From positions 32,058,721 through 32,122,720 of the forward strand of contig CM030708.1 in the NCBI GenBank assembly GCA_017979445.1: a stretch of 64,000 nucleotides of DNA. The letters are read 5' to 3'. Of the stretch, positions 58,246-64,000 are shown piece after piece. This stretch comes from Akebia trifoliata (taxonomy: Eukaryota; Streptophyta; Magnoliopsida; Ranunculales; Lardizabalaceae). The stretch's first letter is position 1; every line of letters starts with the position of its first letter. A program made the position numbers and the translations under genes. The notes beneath the pieces were generated by a model, which worked only from the letters and a program-made list of their open reading frames with translations, had not been told where the DNA came from and did not search any database.

Positions 58246-59364
58246 GAGAGACGACAGAGAAAGGATTTAGAGTTTTGGTTCCGCGCGCTTTTTATTTGGG
58301 AGGATGTGGGGTCGCTTATAGACAGAGATTATAGAATACAAACGATTTTTACGAGTATAAACCAGGGTTTTAAAACCCGGTATCTCGTCAAGGTTAGACG
58401 AGTCAAATCGTTAGAGCCAGTTTAAATTTTGTTATAAAATTAGATTGATTCTATTAACACAACAACTTTTACTTATAACACACCAAATCATATGTATGCA
58501 TTCGATTATTCTCAAAAGTATTGATGTGTTGTAAGTGAAAGTTGGTGTGCCACATGAATCATAAGGGTCTTTTTGTCATTTAAAATATTAATTAAAGGTA
58601 GCTTGTAGATAATATAAGGAAAAAATATATATTTTTTTTAATAATTTTAAGAAGCAAAATGTTGAACGACTTACTTCGATACTATGCTCAATACTAAGTT
58701 GATGTAACAGCGTTGTTTCTCGAGGTAAAAAATCTATGGTTCTATCAACATTGCCATGTCAGCAGTGCTGAAAATAACATTGAAGGAAGTCAATTTAGAA
58801 CTATGTTACTTGGCTCGTGAGTTCGGTCAATTTGAATTTGGGCTTGGAATTCATGGTTTATCAATCTAAAATGAACCCGGTTCGTAAGGGTTGGTAGAGA
58901 AAATTCATTTTTGGGTTCGCTTTGATTTCCTAGTTCGGTTCGCTAGTGTACTTATATAATTCAAGTATATATGTTATAATTACAATTATAATATTAAAAA
59001 AATTTAAGTTAAATAAAATAATCTAAATTTAAAATATAGACAATGAAAAAAAATATATTTGGTTCGTCGAATCAAATTGGTGGATTTGTGGTATGCTTGA
59101 TTTTACAAACCGTACCGCAAACTAGTTCACTTCATGCCAGTTCATGGTTCAGATTAGTAGAAATGAATTGGGTAACATAGGTTTAGAACGACTCTTTCAA
59201 AAATTACCTAATGCAGGACTATAACTTATTGGTTTTTGACAAAATTGACTTTAAATATTGAAAGTTTAAACATAAAAGTGGAGACATTTATGGGATTCAA
59301 TTTTTCTGTCGAATCATAGTTTCTTAGTCTCCTCTCATTATACTTGAAAAGATATGTATATTTA
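58221..59364. repeat. RPS24: Duplicated segment, copy 1a (includes eS24 upstream DNA)
   Basis: From TTTCTTGAGAGAGTGCC to GATATGTATATTTA this segment is repeated at 62454-63602 in the same orientation, with scattered substitutions and small indels. It covers the eS24 promoter side and a short hairpin MITE. Confidence 0.93.
58668..58800. mobile_element. Short hairpin MITE 6
   Basis: The arms GAACGACTTACTTCGATAC.. and ..CATTGAAGGAAGTC are weakly inverted. The core TTTCTCGAGGTAAAAAATCTATGGTTCT is shared with the other hairpins. It lies inside the duplicated segment, so copy 7 at 62880-63005 derives from the same insertion. Confidence 0.55.
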
Positions 59365-60330
59365 CATGCATTAACTATCTCGGATGTAACCTATGAGATC
59401 ATAAATGACTTGTTCAAGTCAACTCGGTCTTGAATATATATAATAAAATACAATTGAGTTGGTACAGTTGTAATGCACAAATCTTTATGTGGGACATACT
59501 TTAATTCTTTATTGTTTTTTCTCTTTACTCCTCAACTTTATTTTCACTTTTTAAATTTTATTATATTTTATCTTTTACCCATTTTAACTTATTATATTAT
59601 TTTTCATATTTTATCTGTCTAACCTCAAAATTCTTTAATAATACCCCCACAAGTTTGTTGATGTAACCCTTCATTAAGTACTAAACATTAGCATAACAAA
59701 TCAATTCATACCGAACAAAAAGAATGGACGAAGAGAAGAAGAAGAAAATTATATCGGGGCATATCGATCATTTCGTATGAACCATTTTTCGGTGTTCGAT
59801 TCTCCCGCAAACGTGAATAAAAAACACGTCTTTATACAGCTTTTCATATTTGTGTTTAAAAACGCAAATTTTTTTTATCAAATGGTACTTAACGATGAAG
59901 AAGCAGATTCACAACTTAAAAACTCAAAAAAGTGCTTTTAAAAGCGTTATCAAACACCTACTAAAAGTACCATATCACATTAACTAATCAGCTTCTCGAT
60001 TTAAATCAAGAATTTAAAAATCAACATATAAGAAAGAGAGACAACACACCAAGACAATCATTCTTCATGAAACCAGCCAAAGATTAAAAAGAAAAGACAA
60101 AAAATAAGTATCAACTCAGTTTTGATGAAGTAACATCTAAGATTTTCCTCACTTTGTTGAACTAGAATCTCAAACTGAGAAAATCAACTTGATTCAAGTA
60201 AACTTACATATATTTGAAAAAATCTATATTCCCTTATGTATGATCCAAACGGGTTACTCTACAGTTATAATTGTTGTTATTACTTTCTAAAGCTCCAACC
60301 ACTTATCTTCTCCTCCTCTAATACTGATCA
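59365..60330. other. Segment present only between the two parts of copy 1
   Basis: About 966 bp are missing from the second copy, where the flanks join directly. It contains a Helitron-like 5' end (ATATATATAATAAAATACAATTGAG at about 59436) with CT-rich module sequence following, then non-coding DNA. No gene is seen. Confidence 0.7.
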
Positions 60331-60760
60331 AAATTTATTCAAATCCATGGTTACAAAAAGCCTAGCCTTATCTTCTTGCTCCTTTGATACTGGAAAAAAA
60401 GGGTCTTTATCCCTGATTACCGAAAGCCTAGTCTAGATGGTCATGAAAAGGTTGCATCACATCAAAACACAACAAAATAATGAAAAATAAAAGGATCTGT
60501 TTCTAACAAATATTGGGGAGAGAGAGTTCAAAGCCTTCTCAGCTAGAAAGAGAGGTTAAATCCCTTTTTATTTTGATAAAGAGTTTGGCCTTGATTTAAA
60601 AATTGAGGGTACTGAAACCTAAATTACAGATCTAAAAGTAATTTGATTTAGAAATTAAGGGTTAAAGGTAACACTGGAGCACACTTGCAGGTGCTAATTA
60701 ATTTAGTTAGTAAAGTCTTTGGATGATAATACCATAGACTTGGGTTGAAATCCTACCAGC
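60331..60760. repeat. Duplicated segment, copy 1b
   Basis: From TTCAAATCCATGGTTACAAA onward the sequence matches 63603 to the window end in the same orientation, with few substitutions. Together with 58221-59364 it forms one duplicated unit interrupted in copy 1. Confidence 0.93.
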
Positions 60761-60817
60761 TCCTCTAGCTCTGGGTTACTGGACTCATTAAAAATAAATT
60801 TATCCATAAAAAAAATC
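60690..60817 (+). mobile_element. tRNA-derived SINE, plus strand
   Basis: Box A-like TTTAGTTAGTAAAGTC, then box B-like GGGTTGAAATCC, then TACTGGACTCATTAAAAATA and TTTATCCATAAAAAAAA. It has the same order as the minus-strand copy at 9235-9352. It lies at the edge of the duplicated segment and is repeated at 63958. Confidence 0.6.
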
Positions 60818-61086
60818 GAACACAATTTGAGTGGGTTGGTAAGGGAACTAAATATAGTTTTTAGAAAAATGTTTTCATACACAAGCATAAAAAACGAGTA
60901 AGAGAAATTAAAGAAAGTAGTTCCACAACTTCATAAATCAATGTGTATCTTGATGTGATTTTGTGTTTGTGACTTATAAGGAGGTGAGAGGAGAGAGATT
61001 TTTAGATCTAAGGATTAAAATGAAGGATGGGTAAGAAAAAATAAATTTAGAATCAAACACTACCTCAAAAAGTAAACAAATAAATA

Positions 61087-61125
<39 letters not shown>

Positions 61126-62453
61126 AACATAATAAAACCAAATAGAATTACATCTATGTACTATAATTCGTTCAATAGGACTTTTGATCAGAAAGAAGAA
61201 TGATAGAAAATGAGAGATAAAAGAGAGTGAATTTATTAGTGGTTAAAAATTAGTACCTGGCAGATAATGGATTTTAGTTTTCTCCAACATCTCAGATTAC
61301 TTTAATTGCAAGCGTGCACATATCTGAAAGTGTAAACTAATAATTATGAATTTTAATTTTCTAAATTTATAATGTTAAAAACTAAATTAGATAGTTGTAC
61401 AACCATCCAATGTGAAAATTAGCGAAAATAACTAAACTTGCAGATGACTGATAAAAATTTAGAAGTTTAAAATCAATATGAAGAGGGCTTGAAAGCTTTT
61501 GTTCATGGAGAAGAATACCTGTTCCAGAACTGGAAGAAACTTTTGTTTGAGTCTATTTTCATTCCAATGTTCCAGAATTCAACAAATTGGAATGTCGCCA
61601 CCCCCCATGTGACATCACCATTTAATGAAGGTGGTGGGTTCTAGAAGACCCAAATATCCTCTTCTTGCCCTAGTTGCTCTTCTTCTTCAAAGAAGAAAAT
61701 CAATTGGCATAGACCAAAAGCATGTGAAGAGGATTGCACATGGTGAAACCCTTTCCTCACCAATAAAATAAGATTTTGAGCCTTGCTAAGGGTTGTGTTT
61801 GCTCAAATGGATTACCACATCAGAAATCCAACACCACAACCTCTAAGTTTCATCAGAAAACTCAGATCCAAAACAAAACAAAAAAAACACAAACGAGCAA
61901 ACAAATAAATTAAGAAAACAATTTCTTTTGAACTAGATCCAAGGGTTTGAAAATGGACAGCTACCAAATTTCCACATAACTCTCAAACTTAAAAATGAAA
62001 TTCAATGGTGAAAAATAATTATTTTTTAAAATTTAATTTTTCAAAATTCACAAAATTCTGTCCTATACAACCCTGAAGTATCGGATTATGTTTTTGGTGG
62101 CGGGACTCTTTCACATGTTGTGTTCCTCCCACCAGCATCATTTCATGGTCCTAAGAATATGTGGCTAAGAGTTATCATACCAAGAGCAACCAAATCTTGC
62201 AACAATAATTTGAAATTCTCTCTTAGAACTTGGAATTATCTTTGTGTTTCTCACATATATGTGTATTTAGTGTTGATTTTTTTTATAAGTCATATTTAGT
62301 GTTGATTTGGTGGGTTGTTAATGGAGTTGAAGCAAAAGCTAGCATAAATAATGCAAAAGCATTCTCCAAAAGACCGTAAAATCAAAGAAAGAGGGGCTTA
62401 GAAGTTAGAATATTGCTTCTTGTCAATCTTCTTTATCAAGGGTTCGTATTATT
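60818..62453. other. Spacer between the two duplicated copies
   Basis: No gene, exon series or clear element was found. The stretch separates the end of copy 1b from the start of copy 2. It is AT-rich with purine-rich patches. Confidence 0.45.
61086..61121. repeat. (TA)n microsatellite
   Basis: An uninterrupted TA run of about 16 units after TAAATAAATAA. No element boundary is evident. Confidence 0.9.
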
Positions 62454-63602
62454 TTTCTTGAGAGAGTGCCTACGATGCGAGAGACGACAGCGATAGGATT
62501 TAGGTTTTGGTTCCGTGCGCTTTTTATTTGGGAGGATGTGGGGGTAACTTATAGACAGAGATTATAGAATACAAACGATTTTTACGAGTATAGACCAGGT
62601 ATCTCGTCTCGGTTAGACGAGTCAAATCGTTAGAGCCAGTTTAAATTTTGTTATAAAATTAGATAGCTTCTATTAACACAACAACTTTTACTTATAACAC
62701 ACCAAATCATATGTATGCATTCGATTATTATCAAAAGTATTGGTGTGTTGTAAGTGAAAGTTGATGTGCCACATGAATCATAAGGATCTTTTTGTAATTT
62801 AAAATATTAATTAAAGGTAGCTTGTAGATAATATAAGGAAAAAAGATATATATATTTTTTAATTTTAAGAAGCAAAATCTTGAACGACTTACTTCGATAC
62901 TATGCTCAACACTAAGCTGATGTGGCAGCGTTGTTTCTCGAGGTAAAAAATCTATGGTTCTTTCAACATTGCCATGTCAGCAGTGTTGAAAATAACATCG
63001 AAGGAAGTCAATTTAGAACTATGTTACTTGGTTCGTGAGTTCGGTCAATTCGAATTTGGGTTTGGAATTCATGGTTTATCAATCTAAAATGAACCCAGTA
63101 CGTAGGGGTAGGTAGAGAAAATTCATTTTTGGGTTCGCTTTGATTTCCTAGTTTGGTTCGCTAGTGCACATATATAATTCAAGTATATATGTTATAATTA
63201 TAATTATAATATTAAAAAAATTTAAGTTGAATAAAATAATTTAAATTTAAAATATAGAAAATGAAAAAAAAATTAATTAAAAAAATATTTGGTTCGTCGA
63301 ACCAAATTGGTGGATTTGTGGTATGCTTGATTTTACGAACCGTACAGCAAACTAGTTCACTTCATGCCAGTTCATGGTTCAAGCTAGTAGATATGAATTG
63401 GGTAACATAGGTTTAGAATGTTTAGAATGACTCTTTCAAAAATTACCTAATGCAAGACTGTAACTTATTGGTTTTTGACAAAATTGACTTTGAATATAGA
63501 AAATTTAAACATAAAAGTTGAGACATTTATGGGATTCAAGTTTTACTGTCGCATCATAGTTTCTTAGCCTCCTCTCATTATAATTGAAAAGATATGTATA
63601 TT
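62454..63602. repeat. Duplicated segment, copy 2a (eS24 promoter-like, no gene)
   Basis: Matches 58221-59364 from TTTCTTGAGAGAGTGCC on, including the DNA upstream of eS24, but the eS24 coding exons are absent next to it. The left break falls inside the eS24 leader. Confidence 0.93.
62880..63005. mobile_element. Short hairpin MITE 7 (duplicate of 6)
   Basis: The copy of hairpin 6 carried by the duplication, with the same core TTTCTCGAGGTAAAAAATCTATGG. Confidence 0.55.
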
Positions 63603-64000
63603 TATTCAAATCCTTGGTTACAAAAAGCCTAGCCTTATCTTCTTGCTCCTTTGATACTGGAAAAAAGGGTCTTTATCCCTGATTACCGAAAGCCTAGTCT
63701 AGATGGTCATAAAAAGGTTGCATCACATCAAAACACAACAAAATAATGAAAAATAAAAGGATCAGTTTCTAACAAATATTGGGGAGAGAGAGTTCAAAGC
63801 CTTCTCAGCTAGAAAGAGAGGTTAAATCCCTTTTTATTTTGATAAAGAGTTTGGCCTTGATTTAAAAATTGAGGGTACTGAAACCTAAATTACAGATCTA
63901 AAAGTAATTTGATTTAGAAATTAAGGGTTAAAGGTAACCGTGGAGTACAATTGCAGGTGCCAATTAGTTTAGTTGGTAAAGTCTTTAGATGATAATACCA
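63603..64000. repeat. Duplicated segment, copy 2b, runs off the window
   Basis: Matches 60331-60740 and continues to the last base, where the SINE copy (from about 63958) is cut by the window edge. The duplication therefore extends further. Confidence 0.93.

Overview
The window is nuclear DNA from a flowering plant, most likely a eudicot. The base composition is AT-rich, the genes are intron-rich with GT-AG boundaries, and the families present are plant ones (an IQD protein, a plant-type NIMA-related kinase, a GPI-type EGF-like protein). Spacers and introns are full of plant transposons. The species cannot be named from the sequence. Exon models were built by hand: for every gene the splice phases join without a break and the exon lengths sum to whole codons.

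Layout: (1) 0.55-2.84 kb, minus strand, a six-exon gene for a small secreted protein with two eight-cysteine EGF-like modules and a hydrophobic, GPI-type tail. (2) 2.9-12 kb, no gene found; it holds a string of double-hairpin foldback elements separated by TA repeats, short hairpin MITEs, a hAT-type element and a SINE. (3) 12.03-16.81 kb, a complete, apparently very young Ty1/copia retrotransposon with identical LTRs, inserted antisense 75 bp before the start codon of (4) an IQD calmodulin-binding protein gene, 16.89-18.55 kb, plus strand. (5) 20.94-31.69 kb, minus strand, a 14-exon NEK kinase (615 aa); its third intron (4.8 kb) holds Helitron-like and CT-rich module repeats, and its fifth intron holds a long-TIR element. 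(6) 33.2-40.4 kb, intergenic, with degraded transposon sequence. (7) 40.47-49.59 kb, plus strand, a 20-exon TruD/PUS7 pseudouridine synthase (683 aa) with one AT-AC (U12-type) intron and two GC-AG introns. (8) 49.6-54.6 kb, intergenic, with a clean hAT MITE. (9) 54.67-57.83 kb, minus strand, ribosomal protein eS24 (138 aa, five coding exons). (10) 58.2-64 kb, intergenic; the sequence upstream of eS24 is present twice, about 4.2 kb apart.

The genes are independent housekeeping or plant-specific loci, not a cluster with a common function. PUS7 and eS24 both belong to RNA modification and translation, IQD and NEK both belong to families linked to microtubules, and the EGF-like protein is predicted to be at the cell surface. 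The most notable observations are the double-hairpin foldback family, the three non-standard introns in one PUS7 gene, the young copia insertion in the IQD leader, and the duplicated eS24 upstream region.
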